Below, one piece after another: positions 27,861 through 36,153 of a stretch of DNA of 64,000 bases. A program made the position numbers and the translations under genes. Positions within the stretch are counted from its first letter, which is position 1; every line of letters begins with the position of its first letter. Source of the stretch: Marinobacter koreensis (GTDB lineage: Bacteria; Pseudomonadota; Gammaproteobacteria; Pseudomonadales; Oleiphilaceae); NCBI RefSeq assembly GCF_023156285.1, contig NZ_JAKZAJ010000001.1:1-64000 (forward strand), written 5' to 3'. Under the pieces are notes generated by a model. That model was not told where the DNA came from, searched no databases, and saw only the letters and a program-made list of their open reading frames with translations.

Positions 27861-30311
27861 TCAGTGTACCGAGGATTTCGACTTCGGCTTGTTGCCGAAG
27901 CACACCTGGAACACGTCATTGTAGTGCCTGGCGAAATTGACCGTCAGACCTTCCCTCAGATAGTCCGGTAATTCCTCGTAGTCGCCACGGTTGGCTTCCG
28001 GCAGGATCAGATTGTCGATTCGTTGCCGCCGTGCCGCGATGACCTTTTCCCGAATACCGCCCACGGGCAGTACCTGGCCGGTCAGCGTGAGCTCCCCGGT
28101 CATGGCGACGTTCAGCTGCGGTGCTTCCCTGCGGGCAATGGAAAGCAGGGCCGTGGCCATGGTGACGCCGGCGCTTGGCCCATCCTTGGGGGTCGCACCC
28201 TCGGGCACGTGCAGATGCACGAACGATTTGTCGAAGAATGTGGGATCGCCCTTGAACCGCTTCAGATTCGAGGAGACATAGCTGTAGGCGATTTCCGCCG
28301 ACTCCTTCATGACATCCCCGAGCTGGCCGGTCAGTTTGAAGCCGCGCTGGCTGCTGTGGATCCGGGATGCCTCTATGCTAAGGGTGGCGCCGCCCATCGC
28401 GGTCCAGGCGAGACCGGTCACCACGCCAATGCCCTTGAGGGATTTTTCCCGACGGAACGCGGGTTGGCCGAGGTAGTCGGGCAAATCAGCCACGCCGACC
28501 TTCACCGGTTTGTCTGGATGGCCCAGAAGCTTCACGATGCCCTTGCGAATGATCTTGTGCAGGAGCTTTTCCAGGTTTCGGACCCCGGCTTCCCGGGCGT
28601 AGCCCTCGATCACCTGCTTCAGGGCTGCATCCGTGACGTTCAGCTGTTTTTTCAGCAGTCCGGCCCGCTTCAGCAGTCGGGGCATCAGGTGGTGTTTGGC
28701 AATGGCCAGCTTTTCTTCGGTGATGTAGCCGGACAGACGAATAACATCCATCCGGTCCAGCAGTGGCCGGGGAATGGTGTCCAGCTGGTTCGCCGTACAG
28801 ATGAACAGCACCTTGGACAGGTCCATGCGGACATCCAGGTAGTGGTCCAGGAACTCCCGGTTCTGCTCCGGATCCAGGGTCTCGAGCAATGCCGAGGCGG
28901 GATCACCCTGATAGGACGCCCCGATCTTGTCGATTTCATCCAGCATGATCACCGGGTTGGCGACCTTGGAGTCTTTCAGGGCCTGGACAAATTTGCCGGG
29001 CATGGCGCCGATGTAGGTTCTCCGATGGCCCTTGATCTCTGCCTCATCGCGCATGCCGCCGACGCTGAAGCGATAGAATTCGCGGCCGAGCGCATCCGCG
29101 ACCGAGTGGCCGATGGAGGTTTTGCCAACGCCCGGTGGGCCCACCAGTAGCAGTATGGAGCCGCTGACTTCCCCCTTGAACGTGCCTTCGGCCAGGAACT
29201 CGATGATGCGGTCCTTGACGTCGTCAAGGCCATCGTGGTCCCGGTCCAGGATGCGTCGGGCCTCGGCGAGATCAAAGTGGTCCTCGGAGAATTGTCCCCA
29301 CGGAACCTGAGTGATCCAGTCCAGGTAATTGCGGGTCACACCGTACTCCGGCGAGCCCTGCTCCAGTACCTGCAGCTTCTGGAGTTCGTCCCGATAGCGC
29401 TCAAGTACCGGTTCGGGTGGGTCGAGTTTCGCCATGCGTTCCTCGAACCGCTCGGCATCGGCGGTCTTGTCGTCCTTTGCCATACCCAGTTCGCGCTGAA
29501 TCACCTTCAGCTGCTCGCGCAGGAAGAATTCCCGCTGGTGTTTCTGGACTTTTTCATTGACCTCTTCGCTGATCTCGGACTGCAGGCGGGCGACCTCCTG
29601 CTCCTTGCGCATCAGGAGCAACACCTTTTCCATGCGTCTGAGCAGAGGGACGGTATCGAGGACATCCTGCAATTCAGCCCCGGGTGCGCTGGTCATGGAC
29701 GCGCCAAAATCGGCCAGGGGCGAACTGTCATCCGGGCCAAAGCGTGACAGGTACTGCTTCACTTCCTCGCCATAGAGCGGGTTGGTGCGGAGCAACTCCT
29801 TGATGGTGCTGATGATGGCCAGGGTGTACGCCTTGAGCTCGTCGGCGTCCTCCTCCGGCTCGGCGGGATATTCCACTTCCACCAGGTAGGGGGGCTTGCG
29901 CCGGAGCCACTGGACGATCCGGAATCGCTGGAGGCCCTGGGCGATGAACTGGACCTTGCCGCCTTCCTTCTGGGCATGATGAACCCGGACTGCACAGCCG
30001 ATGGTTTCCAGGTCTGCGCTGTCCGGAATGCCCTGTTCGGCGTCGTGTTCCTCAACGTAGCAGATGCCCAGAACGTGGTGGTCGGTTTCGCCCACCCGTT
30101 TGAGGGTTTCGTGCCAGGGGTCCTGATTTACCATCACCGGCTGTACCTGGGCCGGGAAAAAGGGCCGGTTCGACACCGGCAGGACATACATGCGCCTCGG
30201 CATGATCTGCCGGGGCAGGGCGAGGCTTTTACTGTGTTCGTCCTTACCAATGTACTCGGTCACGTCTTCTTCGAATTCCTCAAAGCCGTCTTTGTGGTGC
30301 TCGTCATTCAT
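27861..30311 (-). CDS. Lon-family ATP-dependent protease, AsrA-like
   Basis: 816-residue LonA-type protease. It has an N-terminal substrate domain (about 40-240), a coiled coil, an AAA+ module (Walker [10 protein letters not shown] near 372, Walker [14 protein letters not shown]) and a C-terminal Ser-Lys protease domain ([18 protein letters not shown] holds the catalytic Ser; the Lys lies in [13 protein letters not shown]). It resembles Pseudomonas AsrA more than housekeeping Lon: the acidic N-terminal extension and the [18 protein letters not shown] opening fit that group. AsrA is reported to be linked to the heat-shock/aminoglycoside response. The housekeeping lon normally sits with clpX and is not here. 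A CTTGAAA -35 motif upstream fits heat control. Confidence 0.88.
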   Translation of the reverse strand: MNDEHHKDGFEEFEEDVTEYIGKDEHSKSLALPRQIMPRRMYVLPVSNRPFFPAQVQPVMVNQDPWHETLKRVGETDHHVLGICYVEEHDAEQGIPDSADLETIGCAVRVHHAQKEGGKVQFIAQGLQRFRIVQWLRRKPPYLVEVEYPAEPEEDADELKAYTLAIISTIKELLRTNPLYGEEVKQYLSRFGPDDSSPLADFGASMTSAPGAELQDVLDTVPLLRRMEKVLLLMRKEQEVARLQSEISEEVNEKVQKHQREFFLREQLKVIQRELGMAKDDKTADAERFEERMAKLDPPEPVLERYRDELQKLQVLEQGSPEYGVTRNYLDWITQVPWGQFSEDHFDLAEARRILDRDHDGLDDVKDRIIEFLAEGTFKGEVSGSILLLVGPPGVGKTSIGHSVADALGREFYRFSVGGMRDEAEIKGHRRTYIGAMPGKFVQALKDSKVANPVIMLDEIDKIGASYQGDPASALLETLDPEQNREFLDHYLDVRMDLSKVLFICTANQLDTIPRPLLDRMDVIRLSGYITEEKLAIAKHHLMPRLLKRAGLLKKQLNVTDAALKQVIEGYAREAGVRNLEKLLHKIIRKGIVKLLGHPDKPVKVGVADLPDYLGQPAFRREKSLKGIGVVTGLAWTAMGGATLSIEASRIHSSQRGFKLTGQLGDVMKESAEIAYSYVSSNLKRFKGDPTFFDKSFVHLHVPEGATPKDGPSAGVTMATALLSIARREAPQLNVAMTGELTLTGQVLPVGGIREKVIAARRQRIDNLILPEANRGDYEELPDYLREGLTVNFARHYNDVFQVCFGNKPKSKSSVH

Positions 30312-30392
30312 GCCGTGATGCGTCCATCCTGAAAGTTGTCGTCGGGCGGAGTTGATATTCGTCGTCGCTGGCCCGTGCCATCGTGTTACTAG

Positions 30393-30421
30393 CCTATCTA
30401 GCGGCGATTACGGCTATTTCA
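30393..30421 (-). promoter_or_regulatory. Putative (heat-shock-type) promoter of the lon-like gene
   Basis: On the minus strand CTTGAAA (30415-30421) is followed, 16 bases after the TTGAAA, by TAGATA (30393-30398). CTTGAAA is the sigma-32 -35 element. The -10 does not match CCCCAT, so sigma-70 or mixed use is possible. Confidence 0.45.
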
Positions 30422-30543
30422 AGGATTTGGTTTTACCGTAGGCGCAAGGAGTCTGTCGCCAGTGGCGCTTGATTTTCCGGGCGCCGGCCCCATGAATCAG
30501 TCAGATTCATTCACGCAATGCACTTAACGGTTCGGGTACCCCA

Positions 30544-31407
30544 ATGAGCAATTCGCCGTACGTTTTCGATGCCACCATGGAGAATTTCCAGCAGCAGGTG
30601 ATGGATGCCTCTGCAACAACGCCCATCCTGGTCGATGTCTGGGCGGAATGGTGCGCGCCCTGCAAGCAACTCATGCCGCTGCTCCAGAAGCTGGCGGATG
30701 AGTATGCAGGCGCTTTCATGCTGGCCAAGGTGAATGCCGATGAGCAGCAGCAGTTGACCGCCAGCCTGGGTGTCCGGAGCCTGCCGACCGTGATCCTGGT
30801 GAAGGATGGCCAGGCCGTGGACGGTTTCAACGGCGCGCTGCCCGAGAGCGAGATCCGCAAGGTTCTGGACAAGCATGTTGAAGCACCGAAGGAAGACCCC
30901 TACGACAAAGCTCACCGGATCTGGGAAGAGGGCGATGCGGAAGGTGCCCTGGCGATCCTCTCTGAGATGAACCAGAAAGATCCCGAAAACCTGAAAGTCC
31001 TGATTGATCTGGCCCAGCTGAAGGCGGAAATGGGCGACCTTGAGACCGCAGAGCAGGTACTCGAGAGCCTCCCGCCGGAAGAAAAGATGCAGCACCAGGC
31101 CCGGCAGCTGGCGGCGCGAGTGAAGTTCCTGAAACAGTCGGCGGAGCTGCCTCCGGTCAAGGATCTGGAGATGGCGCTGGAGCAGAATCCGAAGGACCCG
31201 AACGCACTGCACCAATTGGCCTTGCATCGTGTTTTGAGAGAGGAAAACGCGGAAGCCATGGATCTGCTGATTCGGCTGATGCAGGCTGACAGCACCTATA
31301 AGGACGGCGTTGCCAGGACCACCCTGATTGAGCTGTTCGACAAGCTGGGCAACAACAACCCGGACGTTCGGACTTATCGCCGGAAGCTATACACGCTCAT
31401 GCATTGA
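30544..31407 (+). CDS. cnoX: Thioredoxin-TPR chaperedoxin, CnoX (YbbN)-like
   Basis: 287-residue protein with an N-terminal thioredoxin domain (1-110) and a C-terminal TPR-like helical domain (about 115-285), the CnoX architecture. In E. coli CnoX protects proteins during hypochlorite stress and hands them to GroEL. Here the redox site is WCAPC at 36-40, a two-Cys motif (E. coli has lost one Cys), so real disulfide exchange is possible as reported for other CnoX forms. The cis-Pro is in SLPTVILV. TPR-like helices include AHRIWEEGDAEGALAILSEM and LHQLALHRVLREENAEAMDL. It is divergent from the lon-like protease gene, another protein-quality-control factor. Confidence 0.9.
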   Translation: MSNSPYVFDATMENFQQQVMDASATTPILVDVWAEWCAPCKQLMPLLQKLADEYAGAFMLAKVNADEQQQLTASLGVRSLPTVILVKDGQAVDGFNGALPESEIRKVLDKHVEAPKEDPYDKAHRIWEEGDAEGALAILSEMNQKDPENLKVLIDLAQLKAEMGDLETAEQVLESLPPEEKMQHQARQLAARVKFLKQSAELPPVKDLEMALEQNPKDPNALHQLALHRVLREENAEAMDLLIRLMQADSTYKDGVARTTLIELFDKLGNNNPDVRTYRRKLYTLMH

Positions 31408-31417
31408 TCCTGAAAAA

Positions 31418-31447
31418 GGGGTCAGATGAAAACTTTCATCTGACCCC
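31418..31447. repeat. GGGGTCAGATGAA-type palindromic repeat, copy 1
   Basis: GGGGTCAGATGAAA and its exact complement are separated by two bases (14-base arms), followed by GTTCAC nearby. It sits between the convergent cnoX and kamA genes and can serve both as a terminator. The same palindrome with small changes, also followed by GTTCAC, recurs at 48500. Confidence 0.85.
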
Positions 31448-31459
31448 GGGTTCACGCTG

Positions 31460-32824
31460 TTAACCGTTGCCCTTCTTCATCTGCTCGTACTCGTCTTCAA
31501 AGAAGAACTTTTCCTCGCCAAAGGCCGGCTCCAGCTCGTGTAGCCAGGTGGCAGTGTCGCTGTATTTGGCAAAGAACGGCCGCTGAACCCAGTCGGGATT
31601 GCGACCCTGGAGGAAGCGCAGTACGAAGACCTTTTCACCCTTGATCTCCGTGATGCCCTGGATCTCGACCTTGCCGGGGCCGGCGCTCATGGAGGGGCCG
31701 CGGGCGGTGCGGGCCAGGCCGGAAACCTGTTTCATCGCCTCCCGGTAGATGTGATAGGCCTCTGCAAGCGGCACCTCAAAGTAGTTCTTGGCGCCGGTGT
31801 CCCGCTCGACGAACATGTAGTAGGGAATGATGCCCAGCTTCACTTCCTTCTTCCAGAGCTTGGCCCAGGCGTTGGCATCGTCATTTACGTGCTTGATCAG
31901 CGGGCCCTGTGCACGGATTTCGGCCCCGGTCGCGCGGATCCGGCGGATGGCCTCCTCGGCGATGTCCGTGGTGATCTCCTGCCAGTGGTTGTAGTGGGCC
32001 ATGATTGCCACGTGCTTGCCGGCGTCGACCAGTTTTGCGAACAGTTCGATCAGTTCGTCCGCGTCCTTGTCGGTGACAAACCGGTATGGCCAGAAGGTGA
32101 GGGCCTTGGTGCCGATCCGGATGGTCTGGATGTGGTCAAATTCCGGCTCCAGCAGCGGCTCCAGGTATTGGACCAGGTTCTTGGTCTTCATCACCATCGG
32201 ATCGCCACCGGTAACCAGCAGGTCGGTTACCTCGGTGTGTTCTTTCAGGTAGCCGTGCAGCTTCTCTGCCTCGGTGCTGGACATTTTCAGGTCCTTGTCA
32301 CCGACAAACTGCGCCCAGCGGAAACAGAAAGTGCAATAGGAGTGGCAGGTCTGGCCCTGGGCCGGGAAGAACAGCACCGTTTCGCGATACTTGTGTTGCA
32401 CGCCGTCGAGAACTTCGCCGTCCAGTTCCGGCATGTTCATTTCCATCTGGCCGGCCGGGTGCGGGTTCAGCTCGTCCCGGATCTCCTTGGCGACCGCCTG
32501 TATTTCCTTCTTGTCCGCACCGTCCCGGTGAAGTTGTGCCATGCGCTCGAAATGTTCGTCCTTCAGCATGCCCTTCTGGGGAAATACCAGCTGATAGATC
32601 GGGTCGTTCGGTACCTGGTCCCAGTTGATCAGTTCATTGATCACGTACTCATTGACCCGGAAGGGCAGCACGCTGGCTACCACTTTCATTTCGAACAGGG
32701 TGTCTTCGGGGAGGTTCTGGATGATGTCGATCTTGTCGAGTTGGCGGTCTGTGTAGACCTTGAAACGCCGCTCCTCGAATTCCGTGACAGGAATACGGTT
32801 CGGAAACGTGACGATGGAGTTCAT
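31460..32824 (-). CDS. KamA-family radical SAM aminomutase (lysine 2,3-aminomutase-like)
   Basis: Radical S-adenosylmethionine/PLP enzyme of 454 residues from the ATG at 32824, which has GAGGG about 7 bases upstream; the frame extends to 32920 without support. The [4Fe-4S] motif is CHSYCTFC (C-x3-C-x2-C) near residue 165. DLLVTGGDPMVM is the SAM-contacting GGxP-like stretch, and the candidate PLP Lys is in SAGPGKVEI near 390. Family members move an alpha-amino group to the beta position. The partner acetyltransferase ablB, needed for the osmolyte N-epsilon-acetyl-beta-lysine, is absent nearby, so the substrate (lysine, glutamate or other) is open. A promoter and a 21-base GntR-type palindrome lie just upstream. 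Confidence 0.85.
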   Translation of the reverse strand: MNSIVTFPNRIPVTEFEERRFKVYTDRQLDKIDIIQNLPEDTLFEMKVVASVLPFRVNEYVINELINWDQVPNDPIYQLVFPQKGMLKDEHFERMAQLHRDGADKKEIQAVAKEIRDELNPHPAGQMEMNMPELDGEVLDGVQHKYRETVLFFPAQGQTCHSYCTFCFRWAQFVGDKDLKMSSTEAEKLHGYLKEHTEVTDLLVTGGDPMVMKTKNLVQYLEPLLEPEFDHIQTIRIGTKALTFWPYRFVTDKDADELIELFAKLVDAGKHVAIMAHYNHWQEITTDIAEEAIRRIRATGAEIRAQGPLIKHVNDDANAWAKLWKKEVKLGIIPYYMFVERDTGAKNYFEVPLAEAYHIYREAMKQVSGLARTARGPSMSAGPGKVEIQGITEIKGEKVFVLRFLQGRNPDWVQRPFFAKYSDTATWLHELEPAFGEEKFFFEDEYEQMKKGNG

Positions 32825-32856
32825 AGATCGCCCTCTGTCGTGTGTCGGACTGTGGG

Positions 32857-32877
32857 AAAAGTGGTCTGACCACTTTT
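32857..32877. promoter_or_regulatory. 21-base palindromic operator before kamA
   Basis: A perfect palindrome centred on GTGGTCTGACCAC and extended by AAAA/TTTT on each side. It lies downstream of the predicted kamA transcription start, a roadblock position. The TGGTCTGACCA centre is shared with two sites in the glcC-dctP gap and fits FadR/PdhR/GlcC-subfamily operators (TnGTnnnACnA). Confidence 0.75.
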
Positions 32878-32901
32878 CGTTGGTTAAAAATCGGGCAGCG
32901 C

Positions 32902-32930
32902 AGTATACATAAAAGGACATTTATTTTCAG
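32902..32930 (-). promoter_or_regulatory. Promoter of kamA
   Basis: On the minus strand CTGAAA (32925-32930), a 17-base spacer and TATACT (32902-32907). Start expected near 32895, about 20 bases before the palindromic operator. Confidence 0.6.
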
Positions 32931-33479
32931 GTCTAATTAAAAAGTTGGGAATGCTTGGCCCGAGAGGAGGCTGGGGAATCGTTCAACTAGCTGAAAATAA
33001 AGGCTTAAAATTCGCGCAGAAATATTCTCAGGCAGGCGAAGCATTTAGAGTTGCTATGCATTCGGGCGTTTGTTGTGCATTAAGACCTTCGTCTGAGCCT
33101 GGTTGTCTGCTGCTCTGAAAAAGGTCATTCTTGCGTAACTAACCGAAAAGAATGCCGTAAAAACGGCCGATATCGGGCCAAACGGTTGTAGAAGTGACTT
33201 AAAAGGTAGTAAAAATACGAAAATAGCGTTGCGTTGCAACGTACAGTCCGCTGTCCGGGTATTCGGGAGGCCAAAAGCCCGTTACCGTGCGCCGGCCCAG
33301 CAGGAAAACTGTGAAAGCTGTTCTATGCTTGATGGAAGTTCCGGGTACTGAATGGCAGTACCGCTATCAGGCTGATACACCCATAACAACACTCTGCAGG
33401 TTACGCAGTTTATCGACACCGCGCCGTGGCCGCTGATCGTGGCCCGCGCAGCACCTTTTGATGCCAAGGGGAGGGTTTG
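32931..33479. other. Non-coding interval between kamA and aceE
   Basis: About 550 bases with no gene I can support. The left half is more AT-rich than the surroundings. It includes short inverted motifs such as GTTGC-GTTGCAAC near 33229 and an ACGGCCGATATCGGGCC-like stretch near 33163. The end carries GGGGAGGG, the aceE ribosome-binding site. A long, possibly regulated aceE leader is plausible; no clear promoter stands out. Confidence 0.4.
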
Positions 33480-36143
33480 ATGTACCAGGACGATGATCCC
33501 ATTGAAACCAGTGAATGGCTTGATGCGCTCGAGTCTCTGATCGAGAACGAAGGCGTGGACCGGGCCAAATACATTCTGGAGCGACTCTCCGAGCGCGCCA
33601 GCCGCGACGGCACCGAGCTGCCTTATTCCATTACCACGCCCTTCAGGAACACCATTCCGGTGACCCAGGAAAACCGGATGCCGGGTGACCTGTTCATGGA
33701 GCGTCGTATCCGCTCCCTGATCCGCTGGAACGCAATGGCAATGGTTGTCCGGGCGAACAAGCGCCCCGGCGACCTTGGCGGGCACATCTCCACCTTCTCC
33801 TCGGCCGCCACCCTGTACGATGTGGGGTTCAACTATTTCTTCCACGGTGGCGACGAAAAGCGTGAGTCGGATCTGGTGTATTTCCAGGGGCACGCGTCGC
33901 CGGGTATTTACGCCCGCTCTTTCCTCGAAGGACGGTTCACCGAAGAGCAGTTGGACAAATACCGGGAAGAGGTCGACAGCGATGGCCTGTCGTCCTACCC
34001 GCACCCCTGGCTGATGCCGGATTACTGGCAGTTCCCCACGGTATCCATGGGCCTCGGGCCGATTCAGGCCATTTACCAGGCGCATGTCATGAAATACCTG
34101 CACAGCCGGGAACTCATTGACATGGACGGCCGCAAGGTCTGGGCCTTTGTCGGCGACGGTGAGTGCGATGAGCCGGAAACCCTGGGCTCGATCTCCAAGG
34201 CCGGCCGGGAAAACCTCGACAACCTGATTTTTGTGGTCAACTGCAACCTGCAGCGGCTCGATGGCCCTGTTCGTGGCAACGGCAAGATCGTTCAGGAGCT
34301 GGAAGGTGTGTTCCGGGGCGCCGGCTGGAATGTCATCAAGGTCGTCTGGGGCCGGATGTGGGATCCGCTGTTCGAGAAAGACGAAGACGGCATCATGCAG
34401 CGTACCATGGATGAGCTGTGTGACGGGGAACTCCAGAACCTGACGTTCAAGGGCCCGGCCTATACCCGCAAGGAATTCTTCGGACGATACCCCGAGCTGT
34501 CCAAGCTGGTTGAAAACCTGTCTGATGACGACATCAGCAAACTGAACCGGGGTGGCCATGACCCCTATAAAGTCTACGCCGCCTATCACAAGGCCGTGAA
34601 CCAGGCCAATGGCAAGCCCACGGTCATTCTTGCCCACACCATCAAGGGCTATGGCTTCGGTGCGGCCGGCGAGGCGCAGAATACGGCGCACTCCCTGAAG
34701 AAACTTGATATCGACACGCTCAAGGCGTTCCGGGATCGGTTTGGCGTGCCGCTCAAGGACGACGAACTGGAAGAAGTGCCCTATTACCGGCCGGCACCGG
34801 ACAGCCCAGAGCTGGTGTACATGAAAAAACGGCGTCAGGACCTGGGCGGCTTCTATCCCAAACGGATCAAGGATTGCCAGCCCCTGCAGATTCCGGATCT
34901 GGATATCTTCAAGCAGGTCCTGGAAGGTTCTGACGGCCGGGAAATTTCCACGACCATGGCGTTCGTGCGGATCCTCAGTGCCCTGGTGAAGGACAAGCGG
35001 ATCGGCAAGCGGGTTGTTCCCATTGTGCCGGACGAAGCCAGAACCTTCGGTATGGAGGGGATGTTCCGTCAGCTGGGCATCTACACCTCCGAGGGGCAGA
35101 AGTACGTGCCCCAGGATCGTGACCAGATCATGTATTACCGGGAGGACAAGAAAGGTCAGATCCTGCAGGAAGGCATCAACGAAGACGGCGCCATGGCGAC
35201 CTGGATGGCGGCTGCGACCTCCTACAGCACCAACAACTTCCCGCTGATTCCGTTCTATGTGTTCTACTCCATGTTCGGTTTCCAGCGTGTCGGCGACCTG
35301 GCATGGGCTTCGGGTGATATGCAGGCCCGGGGCTTCCTGATCGGCGGTACGGCCGGGCGGACCACCCTGAACGGCGAGGGCCTCCAGCATCAGGACGGCC
35401 ACAGCCACGTGCTGGCCAATACCATTCCGAACTGCAAGGCCTACGACCCGGCCTACGCCTATGAGATGGCGGTGGTCATTCGCCACGGTATGAAGGAGAT
35501 GTTCGAGGATAATCAGAACGTCTACTACTACCTGACCATCGAGAACGAGAACTACGAGCAACCCGCCATGCCGAAAGACTGTGAAGACGGCATCATCAAG
35601 GGGATGTATCAGTTCGAGTCGGTTGAAACCAAAGGCCGGAAGAAAACGCCGAGGGTTCAGTTGCTGGGCTCTGGCGCCATCCTCAACGAAGTCCGTGCGG
35701 CGGCCCAGCTGCTCAAGGACGATTGGGGAGTGGCTTCCGACGTGTGGAGTGTCACCAGCTACAACGAGCTGGCCCGGGACGGTCAGCATGTGGAGCGCTG
35801 GAATCACCTGCACCCGGACGACAAACCGAAAAAGCCCTACGTGACCCAGATGCTCGAGAAGCAGCAGGGGCCGGTGGTTTCGTCCACCGATTACATCAAG
35901 CTGCATTCCGAGCAATTGCGTGCCTTCATTCCCAAGACCTTCATGACGCTGGGCACGGACGGTTTCGGACGAAGCGATACCCGGGAGAAGTTGCGTAACT
36001 TCTTCGAGGTGGATCGTTACTACGTCACAGTCACCGCTCTGGCGGCACTGGCAAAAGATGGCGAGATCAAGCAGGACCAGGTTCTCGAGGCCATGCGCAA
36101 GTACGGAATCGATCGCAACAAAACGAACCCGGTGCAGAGCTAA
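33480..36143 (+). CDS. aceE: Pyruvate dehydrogenase E1 component (homodimeric type)
   Basis: Thiamine-diphosphate enzyme that decarboxylates pyruvate and acetylates the E2 lipoyl groups. 887 residues from the ATG at 33480, just after GGGGAGGG (a preceding in-frame TTG adds one residue). The ThDP motif spans GDGECDEPETLGSI to FVVNCNLQR (about 225-260). HTIKGYGFG, the active-site-proximal PDEARTFGMEGMFRQ (E1 middle domain) and the ThDP-activating Glu region in QEGINEDGAMATWMAA match E. coli AceE. aceF follows after 10 bases. No lpd (E3) or pdhR is present in the window. Confidence 0.98.
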   Translation: MYQDDDPIETSEWLDALESLIENEGVDRAKYILERLSERASRDGTELPYSITTPFRNTIPVTQENRMPGDLFMERRIRSLIRWNAMAMVVRANKRPGDLGGHISTFSSAATLYDVGFNYFFHGGDEKRESDLVYFQGHASPGIYARSFLEGRFTEEQLDKYREEVDSDGLSSYPHPWLMPDYWQFPTVSMGLGPIQAIYQAHVMKYLHSRELIDMDGRKVWAFVGDGECDEPETLGSISKAGRENLDNLIFVVNCNLQRLDGPVRGNGKIVQELEGVFRGAGWNVIKVVWGRMWDPLFEKDEDGIMQRTMDELCDGELQNLTFKGPAYTRKEFFGRYPELSKLVENLSDDDISKLNRGGHDPYKVYAAYHKAVNQANGKPTVILAHTIKGYGFGAAGEAQNTAHSLKKLDIDTLKAFRDRFGVPLKDDELEEVPYYRPAPDSPELVYMKKRRQDLGGFYPKRIKDCQPLQIPDLDIFKQVLEGSDGREISTTMAFVRILSALVKDKRIGKRVVPIVPDEARTFGMEGMFRQLGIYTSEGQKYVPQDRDQIMYYREDKKGQILQEGINEDGAMATWMAAATSYSTNNFPLIPFYVFYSMFGFQRVGDLAWASGDMQARGFLIGGTAGRTTLNGEGLQHQDGHSHVLANTIPNCKAYDPAYAYEMAVVIRHGMKEMFEDNQNVYYYLTIENENYEQPAMPKDCEDGIIKGMYQFESVETKGRKKTPRVQLLGSGAILNEVRAAAQLLKDDWGVASDVWSVTSYNELARDGQHVERWNHLHPDDKPKKPYVTQMLEKQQGPVVSSTDYIKLHSEQLRAFIPKTFMTLGTDGFGRSDTREKLRNFFEVDRYYVTVTALAALAKDGEIKQDQVLEAMRKYGIDRNKTNPVQS

Positions 36144-36153
36144 GGAGACCGCC

